Assembly: GCF_019649055.1 (NCBI RefSeq)
Contig: NW_026570227.1
Coordinates: 2,828,722 to 2,892,721, forward strand
Direction of reading: 5' to 3'
Source: Paramacrobiotus metropolitanus
Taxonomy: Eukaryota; Tardigrada; Eutardigrada; Parachela; Macrobiotidae
Length of the DNA: 64,000 nucleotides
The notes beneath the pieces were generated by a model. That model was given only the letters and a program-made list of their open reading frames with translations, did no database searches and had not been told where the DNA came from. Below, piece by piece: positions 1 through 9,650 of the stretch (its first letter is position 1; every line of letters begins with the position of its first letter). The translations under genes were made by a program, and so were the position numbers.

Positions 1-1202
1 ATTGATTACTGATACCGAAACTGCTCTATGGATTCCGCACAAGCAGATGTTATGAGCACGTGGCGTTGATTGCATCGCTGGATGACATCGTCCGTGCCGG
101 TTTGCAGTCCATTCTTAACGTCCGTCTGAACGACTCACAGTGGACCCAGATGTCGCTCCCTATCAGGGATGGGGGAATGGGGCTACGGAGTACGACATCG
201 CTAGTTTTCCCTGCCTTTCTGGCATCGGCGTATTCGGTTACTTCCCTAGTCTCGATGATCTACCGCCCTGCAACGGCGACACTTCTCGATCCAGTTGTGC
301 TGCGATGGTCCGAAGAAACTAACTGTGAACCCCCTGCTACCGATCAGAGAAAGTTCCAGTCTGCATGGGATCGACCGTTGATTGACCAAGCAGTGTTGTT
401 AATGAAGCAAACAACCACCGACGAAGCGAACAGAGCCGTACTTTTAGCTGCGCTACACCGTGATTCGGGCGCATGGCTAAATGCTTTGCCTGCACCTAAT
501 TTGCGCACGTTCTTGCGGGATGAAGAAGTGCGTATTGGCATCGCACTTAGGTTTGGACTTCCAGTTGTAGAAGAGCACGACTGTGTGAACTGCGGAAGCC
601 ATGTGGAAACAAATGGTCACCACGGCCTATCCTGTTCCAGCAGCCGAGGAAGATGGTCTAGACATGTCGAACTCAACGCCGTAACAAAGCGGGCTTTGGA
701 ACATGCTGGGTATCCATGACATGCTGGGTATCCATGTCAAAGCGAGCCACTGGGACTGTCCGGTATAAACAATACGCGCCCAGACGGCATGACTCTCGTC
801 CCTGTACGTGATGGCAAAGCGCTCGTTTGGGACGCTACATGTTGGGACACAGTAGCCTTATCGCACGTGCGGGCAAGCGCGAGTGCATCCGGAAGTGTTG
901 CGCTTTTGGCCGAAGACAGGAAACGTCGTAAGTACGCGTTTGTGGAAGAAATGGGATATCTTCTTTATCCTCTGGCGGTCGAGACCTTTGGAACCTTTGG
1001 TCCTGCATTTGCGGAGCTTATTCGTTTCGTTGGCAGAAAGATTCGCGACGCCACTGGGGAGCCCCGTTCTACCGCATTTTTAAAGCAGAGATTTAGCCTG
1101 GCTGTTGTAAAAGGAAATGCTGCTGCTGTTTTGGGCACTTTGAGTATGCGTTCTAAAATGACTGATAGCGCTAACGATTTTGGTTGTTTTTTTAATGTTT
1201 AA
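1..1202 (+). pseudogene. Retroelement C-terminal fragment (CCHC knuckle + PD-(D/E)XK-like endonuclease), copy 1
   Basis: This is the 3' part of a retroelement polyprotein whose reverse transcriptase would lie before the window. The frame runs from base 6 (PKLLYGFRTS) to the TAA at 1200-1202. It holds a C-x2-C...H-x4-C knuckle (CVNCG..., GHHGLSC) near 580-640. A PD-(D/E)XK-like block follows, RPDGMTLVP then LVWDAT, near 780-840. The ending DFGCFF is shared with the copy at 57188-58453. That order (RT, CCHC, restriction-like endonuclease) is typical of non-LTR elements with a restriction-like endonuclease. The frame has two stops: TGA at 3-5, where the relative has Cys, and TGA at 717-719. The second is made by an 18-bp tandem duplication (701-718 and 719-736) that keeps the frame but creates a stop at the junction. 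It is dead as a protein gene. Confidence 0.85.
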
Positions 1203-1265
1203 ATGTAAATCATTTTGCGTAGTATTCTGCGTATGCACTTTTTGTTGTATTGATGGCTTTTGCCC

Positions 1266-1271
1266 AATAAA
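1266..1271 (+). terminator. AATAAA polyadenylation signal of retroelement copy 1
   Basis: AATAAA lies 64 bases after the stop, inside the string GCCCAATAAA. The same string occurs at the same relative place behind the copy at 53400-54080, so it belongs to the element's 3' end. Confidence 0.6.
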
Positions 1272-1754
1272 GAATGTAAAATTCACGACCGTTCTTCTAT
1301 GCGGCATGTGTCCTCTAATTTGAACAGCTACAGACTACGGTGCACTTCACTTATAATACAGTCTGAATGGGTACCGACAATGTTTTGTATATTAACGAAC
1401 TATGCGTACATCTATCTCACAGCCATTCGCGCAAGTTCTTCAGTAACATAATTCAAATACGCCCATATCAGTACTTTAATATATCACTGAGTTAATGCTG
1501 ATGTTTCCTGAATTTACAAAAATTACAATTTTGCCCGGATATGCAGCAGAAAAAGATGTAAGGTATCCTTTAATGCAGCATTAACCATACTGCCATCAGT
1601 CGATAAATTGATCAACGAGCATAAATATCGGACAAGGTCAACAGAACTCCAAGACGATTAAAGCAAATGTAGGGGACGCCACCGTAGGAACCAGACAGTA
1701 CAGAAACAACCAAAGCAAATGGGCGGCTTAACCACTACCCTGAAAGTGAAGGGA
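1272..1754. other. Intergenic, no feature seen
   Basis: AT-rich unique sequence. Short open frames only, none with recognisable content or splice-site support. Confidence 0.5.
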
Positions 1755-1811
1755 CCACGGTTCGTCGCCCAGCACGTCCACGCTGTTCCAGTGGTTGCTT
1801 GTTACGGCCAT
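1755..1811 (-). pseudogene. Relic of the first codons of an F-box-like family gene
   Basis: On the minus strand an ATG at 1811 is followed by a reading frame containing WNSVDVLGDE. This is almost the opening WNSVDVLGDDG of the family members at 22977-25346 and 20419-20685. The similarity stops within about 20 codons and the frame then runs into unrelated sequence. No other exon of the family lies next to it. It is a short 5' remnant and cannot encode a family protein. Confidence 0.6.
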
Positions 1812-1879
1812 GGACGATAATCACTTACAAATATGAGAAGCCCTCCCCAGTCGCTTCTGTCCTGATACCAACAAAGAAC

Positions 1880-2580
1880 AAAATAATTCAGATTGCCTTA
1901 GAACTTTGCATGGGGATACCACAAGCAATATTAGCAACGATCTTACAGTCGGCTTTCTCTGAAGTTACAACCATAGTTAATGCCTGGCGGAATTAGCTAC
2001 AAACTAGAAATAAGGTTTCATAGCTGCTGGCTACAGTTGCTTTTTAACTGTCAAAGTGAAGACTGCAGAAGCTATTGTTTTAAGAACAACACTTACCTGC
2101 TTTTAGCGTGATAAAATGCACCAAGTCGGAAGATCAGGCCTCGCTATTTGACGATCTACAGAGTGGTATGCTAGCACTAGCAGTAACGTAAAATGTGCGG
2201 ATTTAGGTAAGATACGTTCCACTAAATTTAAACTCGTGCGTAAGAACAAAAAATTTAAATCATAAACGGTATGGTCAGCTTACAAAAACTCTTAGCGCGT
2301 ACTACGCTCATGGCGAGCTAGTCAGGACAAGCATTTACAGTACATTTTACAACGTGGCTTTACGTTAGCCAACATTACTCTCGCTTTCCTATCTTGACTT
2401 AACCATCGTATTCGTTTCTCTCGTTTTCTATTTCACTATGCAAAATAATTATTGAGCCAATATCATCAGTATGTCCCGAATCCGGCAACCTGCAGCCGTA
2501 CAACACGATGAAAGCTCTCAAAAGGTCAACTTTTATCTCCCTGTTATTATGATAAACATTAAAAAGCAGTCGACGTTCAT
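1880..2580. repeat. Duplicated intergenic block, copy 1 (partner 8380-9035)
   Basis: Ordered, diverged similarity to 8380-9035 in the same orientation. Shared strings include CTGCTGGCTACAGTTGC, AAGTGAAGACTGCAGAAG, GACAAGCATTTACA, CATCGTATTCGTTTC and ACATTAAAAAG, in the same order and at similar spacing. Both copies flank members of the F-box-like family, so this is probably segmental-duplication residue and not a mobile element. Confidence 0.7.
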
Positions 2581-3114
2581 TTCATCTGCCTAACGGGCAG
2601 AAGTTTACAGCGAAGCTCCTCAAATATCCGTATTAAAATAAAAAAAAGTTTTTCTCACGAAACAGTCAAACTAGCAATCGGAAAGAAGACCGAAACAACA
2701 ATATCTCTCTTTTTGCACCTGTAATTCATACGTTTCTTCCGCCACAAGCGAGGTTCACGACCTATGTCTCCACTTGTATCCCCTTGTACTCGTACTGGAT
2801 TTATTCGTTTTAATAGCTGACATTTGAAACGTAAAAGCTAACAGCTTCCGCCAACACTACAGAATAAAATGCAGCAGAAGATGATCAAGAGTACAGTAAC
2901 TGTTTGTAAGTCAATTAAAGAACATCAGTACTATATTAGCTTGGATTATAATTTGCCATGGCAGAATTTGTTTCAAGCTACGCAAGTAACCGACAAAAAC
3001 GTTCGGCAGGAGTCTGTTCGGTTATCTCCGTGGAACAATTCAGCATTACGCGCTGCTGTACAGATACGACTCTGCCTACGCCACACCAGGTACGACTATG
3101 TACTGCGGCAGGAA
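2581..3114. other. Intergenic, no feature seen
   Basis: The open frame on the plus strand at 2869-3261 overlaps the last exon of the minus-strand gene and has no independent support. Nothing else is recognisable. Confidence 0.5.
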
Positions 3115-4907
3115 CTAAATGAGCTGGACCAGGAAATACAGCGCCACACGCGACAGCTTTTCCAGCTGCAAACCCTGCAGACCATCCACGCACCAATTCT
3201 TTCCGCGGTAATGCAGCGAGGGGCGCGGATCCATCGTCTGCGTCGCGCACAAGGTCTGTAAAAGTACGATTAAAACAGCGAAGATCTCCCTTTTTTCCTT
3301 TTGCTGCAGTCTCACCTTGCAGACCAGGGTCTTGTAAGTTCTCTGTCGATCCGTTAAAACAGCTTGAGCCAGCAATGGTGTTAACCAATTGGAAAGGCGA
3401 AGTAATTCCGTCTCACTTGGTCCGGACAACCCCCCTTCCATGACACTCCACAGCGCACCACCCAAATCGCCAATCAAACGCGGTCGATCCACGTGAATAT
3501 CGGCTGACAGCTTCAAGCTGTCCCCTTGAACTTGCCGGGCTACTACGCATTCAAAACCGATAGTGCTTCTGACTAAATAAATACTATTACACGGAAGGTT
3601 TCGGCATGCAAGGACGGATTTCGTAATGGTGTTGCGGGCTATATCAAAAAGAGATCGATGCATGTGTCCGTATTCCTCTCGATCGTTATACCAGCTTCTC
3701 TGTAGATGAAGCTTCACCCCAAACAAAGAGATGGTTTTCAGTCGAATGCCCACAATGCGCTGTGCAATCAGGTTGAGAATGTTGAGTATTTCCAGACAGT
3801 CCATTTCGCTCATACAGCCTCCCCGATCCATCACAGCAACGTGTTGCGTGGATGGGGTGAGATACTTCCAGAGAGTACAGATGAGAAAATACATTCGTCC
3901 GAAATCTTTGCAGTTTTCCATCTGGTCGAATGCCGCGCTGTCGAGAACAACACTCGCCCGGACGGACACTGAATCCAGAATGAAGCTCTATGCTGGGCTC
4001 ACAGTGCGCAGCTTGGTCTGCGTCAAAGTGTCCATATACGAGAAGACTTCCGTCCACAATTCCGAGGGCAATACAGCAGGTTCACTCATTGCAGAAATCG
4101 GGACTAACGGTTCCGACATCTCGGAAACGAAGTCGATTAACGCGCGATGAAAACGGTGGAGAGCATTCTGCAATAGCAATACCGCTTAGTTACATGTCCA
4201 TCACCGCTAGACACTAGAAGTATCATGGCTTCTTACCACTTCCTTCTGCGTAGCAGTATCGTCGGGTTCTGATCCGACCGTGGATCGACGTTGAATATAC
4301 ACGACACAACCGTCCTCAATGTCCACGCCCACCGCTTGGGCAGAAAACCAGGAACGACTGTAGAATCCACATTTCTGCTGCTTCAGCGCTGCTGCCACCA
4401 GCTCCAAGGAACAACCTTGCGGCAGTTGTGCATTGCGCTTGACGAACGTCCATTTCTCCACGCACTTCGGCAAATCCACGATTTGCAAGCCATAACCCTT
4501 AATATGCCAGCGAATACGCGTAATGGGAACACCATCCACATAATCTGGGGGGCTCTCGAGGTGGACGACAGCCACGCTGTAGTCTGCATGCGCGATGTCA
4601 TCAGTCTGTAGAAGCAATTCCGCCGCGTACCACGTCCACGCACCCGAAGCACGGTCGCGCATCAGGACTTCTACGGGCTTATTATAATATGAATTGCTGT
4701 GACGGGCCAGATCGTCTCGATCCAGGTACCGTTCGCGATCGTTCAGGAAAACCCGGTCAAAGGGGGTGAATTCGTGTCGCCGTCCGGGGCAGAGGAAATC
4801 GATGAAAAGACCCTGGTCCGCCACATCTACCACGCGCCCATAAAACGAAAGAGGCCGTCGTCGCCACGCACGTCCACACTGTTCCACGGACGGGTCCATG
4901 GCGCCAT
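3115..4907 (-). pseudogene. F-box-like two-module family gene, disabled (locus A)
   Basis: The family has three exons, recovered here by splice phase: 4237-4899 (N-terminal module with GRVVDVAD, FIDFLCPGRRHEFTPFDRVF and RDRASGAWTWYAAELL), 3316-4167 (F-box-like LPSELWTEVFSYMDTLTQTKL, then a region with VVLDSAAF) and 3115-3255 (conserved LCATQ, RGKNWCVDGLQ). All introns join in phase 0. There are two lesions. Relatives have a codon for Trp just after the F-box, but here it is TAG (3988-3990). The normal start at 4907 (MAPW..., WNSVDV) is out of frame with the rest because about two extra T (minus strand) lie near 4842-4845. Function is unknown; F-box proteins normally recruit substrates to SCF ubiquitin ligases. 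Confidence 0.8.
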
Positions 4908-5224
4908 TGTCGGCAGTTAAATGTTCAAGATTTTGTCTCGCAATCGATCCTCATATCGCCAGATAAAGAAATACATCTCATTATCAACGTTTTTTGCAGT
5001 AAACAGCTAGGCTGAGCTAGTTACAGGTTGGTTTATGTCTACAGACTACAGATACATTATCATGCACCTTGTCGGAAGACATTACTTACCGTACAAATCA
5101 TCGAAAATGAAAAGATACTTCTAAAAACATGTTTTCGTAGAAACAGACGAGAAATACGAAGAAGAATTTATAAGTTAATGCTTAACATCATTCTGTTGAC
5201 ATCCTGAAATGCGAAAATCAAGCA
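4908..5224. other. Spacer between divergent loci A and B, left part
   Basis: AT-rich and without a coding frame. It would hold the promoter of locus A. Weak similarity to about 20990-21110 (GTCGGAAGACATT / GCCGGAAGACA) suggests old duplication. Confidence 0.35.
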
Positions 5225-5830
5225 GGTGCATTTTGATCTGGCGATCTAACGAGAGCAGTTTTTATGTGCAGCACATTGCCGATATTGTGAACAATTTAGA
5301 AACTGCAGATTTACGTAGCTATTAGATAGTACGAGTGGAAGACGTGTGACTTGATCTTTAAAATTTGTTATTTGAAATAAATTTCTACACATCAGCTTGA
5401 AAAATAGAGAATAATACATACTGCTAGGCAAAGCAATTGTTTTCTTGCTTTCATCTTAAGGTTTGGCAAAATGAGCATACGTGGTTAGCATAGCTGTCTA
5501 TGGGAAATCTTGAATAAGTCCTCCATAGACAGCTATGCTAACTGCATTGAGCCACATTGCGTAACCCTAAAAGAAAACAAAAAAAAATTTGTTCTGCCTA
5601 ATAGTATGTATTACTCTGTATTTTTCAAGCTTATGTATAGAAATTTATTACGAAAATTAACGAAGTTAAAAATTTTTAAAGATCTGGAAGTCAGCCGCGT
5701 GCGGCATGGGCCACCGTACTCGTACGTTGCTGCTAAAGTACTGCCGTAGCCAGGCTACGAATAGAATCTGCAGTTTCACAAATTTGATTGCGCAATGATG
5801 ATGTGCTGCACTCGTCTAACTCTAATGAGT
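5225..5830. mobile_element. Near-palindromic fold-back element 1
   Basis: The left and right halves are inverted copies about a centre near 5513. The core is a perfect 20-bp inverted repeat, 5484-5503 against 5523-5542, with a 19-base spacer. The similarity runs outward, with indels: both arms contain the complement of CTGCAGTTTC and GTGCTGCA, and both encode the same peptide (SMYYS.FFKLM.RNL) on opposite strands. Arms are about 290 bases. This looks like a non-autonomous fold-back or MITE-type insertion between two divergent genes. No target-site duplication was identified. Confidence 0.75.
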
Positions 5831-6152
5831 ATGCCGTACGGCGCACAGTGAGTGCTGAGGCTTGCTCACTCCTCAGCCATTATTGGCGAGGCGAAATGTG
5901 CTTTTTAGTCAGGCCAGGGGGCGTCTCAAGCGAGAAGGGTAAAACCAAGCACACAGTCATCATGCGGGATTCACAGAACCTTTAGCAAGCTCGATACCGC
6001 TCTGACTTCAAAGCACAGCTTGAAAAAGTACAGTACAACCCGTAGTACTGTATTACTGTTGTTTTGCTAAGAAAAACTGGATTGGACAGCTTTCATAACT
6101 TCCTTATTAGCATTTACAGGATCGAGGCTTCTTAGCCCTGCAACTGTCGACA
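5831..6152. promoter_or_regulatory. Upstream region of locus B
   Basis: Non-coding sequence before the start codon at 6153. No canonical TATA or known element can be named with confidence. Its place makes it the likely promoter. Confidence 0.3.
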
Positions 6153-7977
6153 ATGGTCCCATTGGTCCCAGGAAGCCGTCCTTGGGACAGTGTGCTTGTG
6201 TTGGGCGACGACGGGCTCTTTCGTTATGGGTGCGTGGTAGATGTGGCGGACCATGGTCTTTTCATCGACTTCCTCTGTCCCACTCGCCAACGAGAATTCA
6301 CGCCGTTTGACCGGGTCTTGCTCAGTGATAACCGATATCTCGACCGGCACGAATTGGTCCAGACAGGTATCCAGTTTGAAATGCCCACAGAAGTCCTAAT
6401 GCGCGACAGTGCGTCTGGCACACGTACCTGGTTCCCTGCGGAACTGCTCATTCGGAACCGCAACCTCAGGCACACCGACTACAACGTGGCTGTCGTCGAC
6501 TACGGATACCCAGAGGAATTGGCAGATGTTGTTTCCATGAGTCGTATCCGCTGGAAAGCACCGACTCATTGGCGAAGACCAGCTGTAAGAGATCAGAAGG
6601 TTTTCCCAGAAGGCCCAGAACAAATTGAGACATGGACCTTCTTTAAGCAGAGCAAAAAGTTACCGGATGGGTGTCCAGCTGAATTGGTAACAGCAGCGTT
6701 AAAACAATATGGAAGGGAACTGCTTTACCACTCCCGTTGGTACTCTGTCAAAATTGTCGACGTAGACAATGTGGACGGCTCCGTGATGTACATGCAGCGG
6801 CGGTCCAAGCCTAAAGAGGAATGCGATGATATTCTTATGGCAAAAGAACGGGTAAGGAAGACCAGGTAGAAACTAACAGTTTTGCTAACATGCGCTTTTG
6901 CAGGAAGCACTCGACGAATTCCACGCCAAGCTAATTAGCTTCGTTTCACGGGCAGCAGAACCGCTACTCAAGATTTCAGTACTGGAAGAATTCGATAGGT
7001 TGCCGGTGGAATTGTGGACGGAAGTTATCTCTTATCTGGACACTTTCACGCAGACCAAACTCCGTTCGGTGTGCGCCACATGGAACCTCATCCTGAATTC
7101 AGCTTCCTGCACAGCTGTTATTGTTCTCGACAGTGCAGCATTCGGCAAAGCCGAGCTGTGCGGTATATCGACTCCAACGTATTTTATGATCTCAACCCTC
7201 TTTAAGCATGTCTCCACATCTACGCAGTACACTGCCGTGATTATCAGTCAGGAGTGGCGGAGTGTGTTGGAAAATTGGGAAATGGATATCGTGGAAGTGT
7301 TCGACATGCTTAAATTCATTGCACAGCGGAAACCTGGCATTAAGCTGAAGGCCATCTATTTGTTCGGAATGCGGCTGTGTCTGGTAAGCGGCTCTTACGG
7401 CGACCATCAACCATCCGAATGCCAGCTGCATCAGTCGCTTTCGGCTTACACGAGCAACGCTCTCACAGACTCGATTGTAGCGTGCCGCAGTTTTCTTGAT
7501 GCCATCCATTTAATAAAATGCACTGTCGCAATACAGTGCATGTATGAGACGCAGTATTATCCAAGACTGTGGAAGCTGACTGCCCAGGTTTACATTAAGC
7601 GGCAGCGCTTTACCGGGGATATCGGCGGCGCCCTGTGGAGTGCCGTAGAAAATGGATTGTCCATTCCCAGTAGCACAGAACTGCGTCGCCTGTCCGAATT
7701 TATGGCATCATCTCAAGCATATGCCGATTTAACGAGTTATGGGAGAGTATTCGTGGCCATAGTGTCCAGGGTAAGATAAGACCGACCAGGGCAAAACGAA
7801 ACCTAATTCTCTTTGTTGCAGACGTTGTGTGCGACACAGACGGTGAATCCGCGTCCATCGCTGCATTACTGCGGCAAAAAGTGGTGTCTGGACGGCCTGC
7901 AGGGTTTGGAACTGGAGAAGCTGTCGCCGGTTACACTGTATTTTCTCGTCCAACTGATGGAGTCCCTGCCTCACTAA
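6153..7977 (+). CDS. F-box-like two-module family protein, intact (locus B)
   Basis: The best-preserved member: three exons, 6153-6851, 6904-7770 and 7822-7977, joined by introns of 52 and 51 bp. Both introns have GTAAG donors and TTTTGCAG / TTGTTGCAG acceptors, both are phase 0, and the product is 573 residues. Residues 10-140 form the N-terminal module (VLGDDGLFRYG, FIDFLCPTRQREFTPFDRVL, LMRDSASGTRTWFPAELL). Its alternating aromatic/hydrophobic strands could be a Tudor/Agenet-like barrel (inference). Residues about 255-310 are F-box-like (LPVELWTEVISYLDTFTQTKLRSVCATWN). The last exon carries the family motif LCATQT..PRPSLHY, then GKKWCLDGLQGLELEKLS. An SCF substrate-adaptor role is inferred from the F-box only. 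The start is supported by the paralogue at 25346, which begins at the equivalent place. Confidence 0.8.
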
Positions 7978-8379
7978 AACAGCTGTTACTGGTCTCACTC
8001 ATGCCATGCAGCATAGGAATTATAAAGAACTGCTTCAGTTCGTTTACATAATGGTCTAACTGATCCTTCTGTTCTTTGCCTCTTTCCGTTGGCGCTGTTA
8101 ACTTTCCGATTTGATTCATTGGCTTAGTTTACGGACATGGACAGCAACTGAATTGGCCATTTTTAGATTTAAATCTGTCGCTGACGGTCTAAATAATTTA
8201 CAGTTTACTGGCCTGCAGATCGTCATTGTTTCACGTTAATTTGGAAATTTGAAGGCAGACAATGACCTATGGGAAAACGATAGGGATTCCTTGACGGTAA
8301 TCGCAAGTCTAAGAAGCCCTTAGATATTGCTCATGCCACGGTACAAGCAACATAAAAAACGTTCAGATTGATTTACGTT
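7978..8379. other. Intergenic, no feature seen
   Basis: 3' flank of locus B. No clear polyadenylation signal stands out and no coding frame is supported. Confidence 0.4.
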
Positions 8380-9035
8380 AGACCTTGCAAGGGGAATATT
8401 AAAAGCAATTAGTAACCATAGTATAGTCGACTTTCTCTGCATGCACAACCGTAGGGTCAGGGTCTGGCCAGCGGAATCAAGTAGAAACTGGGAATAGGAT
8501 TTTATGGCTGCTGGCTACAGTTGCTGTTCAACCGTCCAAGTGAAGACTGCAGAAGTTGTTGTTGTTGAGAACAATATTTACCTGTGTGTAGGTGGCACAA
8601 GGTCGGGCATCGACGGGCGATCTGACTTTGCTATCTGGACAGTCTGCACAAAGTGGTAGGCTAGCAGTTCCATAAAATGTGCGGGTGAAACGATGGTTTG
8701 CACGAAATTTGAGTTTCAAGCGTGAGAACGAAAGGAAAAGAAATTGAGTATGATCAACGTCCGATAAATCTTCAGCCCGCGCTGCGCATGGCGAACTGGT
8801 CAGACAAGCATTTACAATGTGGTTTTACGCACATTAGGCAACCTTACTTCCGCTTCTCTAACTTGACCCACCATCGTATTCGTTTCTTCCGTTTGCTGTT
8901 TCACTGCGCTAAATAATTATGGAGCCACTCTGGTCAATGTCACGGATCTAGCACGCTGTAACCATACAATATGATGGAAGTTGTAACGAGGTCAAGCTTT
9001 TGTTTCTTGCTATCATTATGCACATTAAAAAGGCA
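8380..9035. repeat. Duplicated intergenic block, copy 2 (partner 1880-2580)
   Basis: Same-orientation, diverged copy of 1880-2580, sharing CTGCTGGCTACAGTTGC, GTGAAGACTGCAGAAG, GACAAGCATTTACA and ACATTAAAAAG in order. It lies between family loci B and C. Confidence 0.7.
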
Positions 9036-9650
9036 ACCATACTGATAGTTATTAAGAACTTTACAGAAATTTTAACAGTGAAACTCTTTGCATGAGTTTA
9101 GTCAAGTCGTCATTATCATCATAACTTTACCTGGGCCATCATCCGCCGTCCAGTGGCGCCGCCATCGGCTGTACTTTTTCTTTACAGAAAGAAGCTTTCC
9201 GCTCGTAGTGCTGCTTATCTTTAAGCCAGCCATTTTTTCAAACTTGCGCATACTGGTCTGGTCAAGCGCGCTGCATTAGTAGGAGTGGCAAAAGCTCGTT
9301 ATTGGATTTCTTTTGGGTTGCTGCCTTTTAACCAATATGAACCGTCAGCAATTGATAAACTCACAAGCAAGCCATTCCATTTCCAACTGTTTTACATGTT
9401 TTTAATACAATGCTAGAACGCACTGGTCGCGTATTTGAAGTGCTGCACTTGTCTTACTATAAACTGCACAGCCGCGGTCAAAACTGCACAGCTAGGTTGC
9501 TTACTCCATTTTTTTCAGGTACGGTTGTGGCTTTCAGTAAGTACAACTTGTTTAAAGCTCATTTTCAAATACGCTTTTTTCATTTCTTACAGTCGCAGCC
9601 GAGCAATTGCGATACTTCGCTAAACTGACTGGAAAAAGTTACCATTAACC
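9036..9650. other. Intergenic, upstream of locus C
   Basis: No coding frame with support. A short repeat AAACTGCACAGC occurs twice near 9462-9493. The 3' part would have held the promoter of locus C. Confidence 0.35.

Noticed and set aside
2869-3261. Plus-strand frame of 130 codons
   Set aside because: It is largely antisense to the last exon of locus A, which has family support. Nothing recognisable in its own right.
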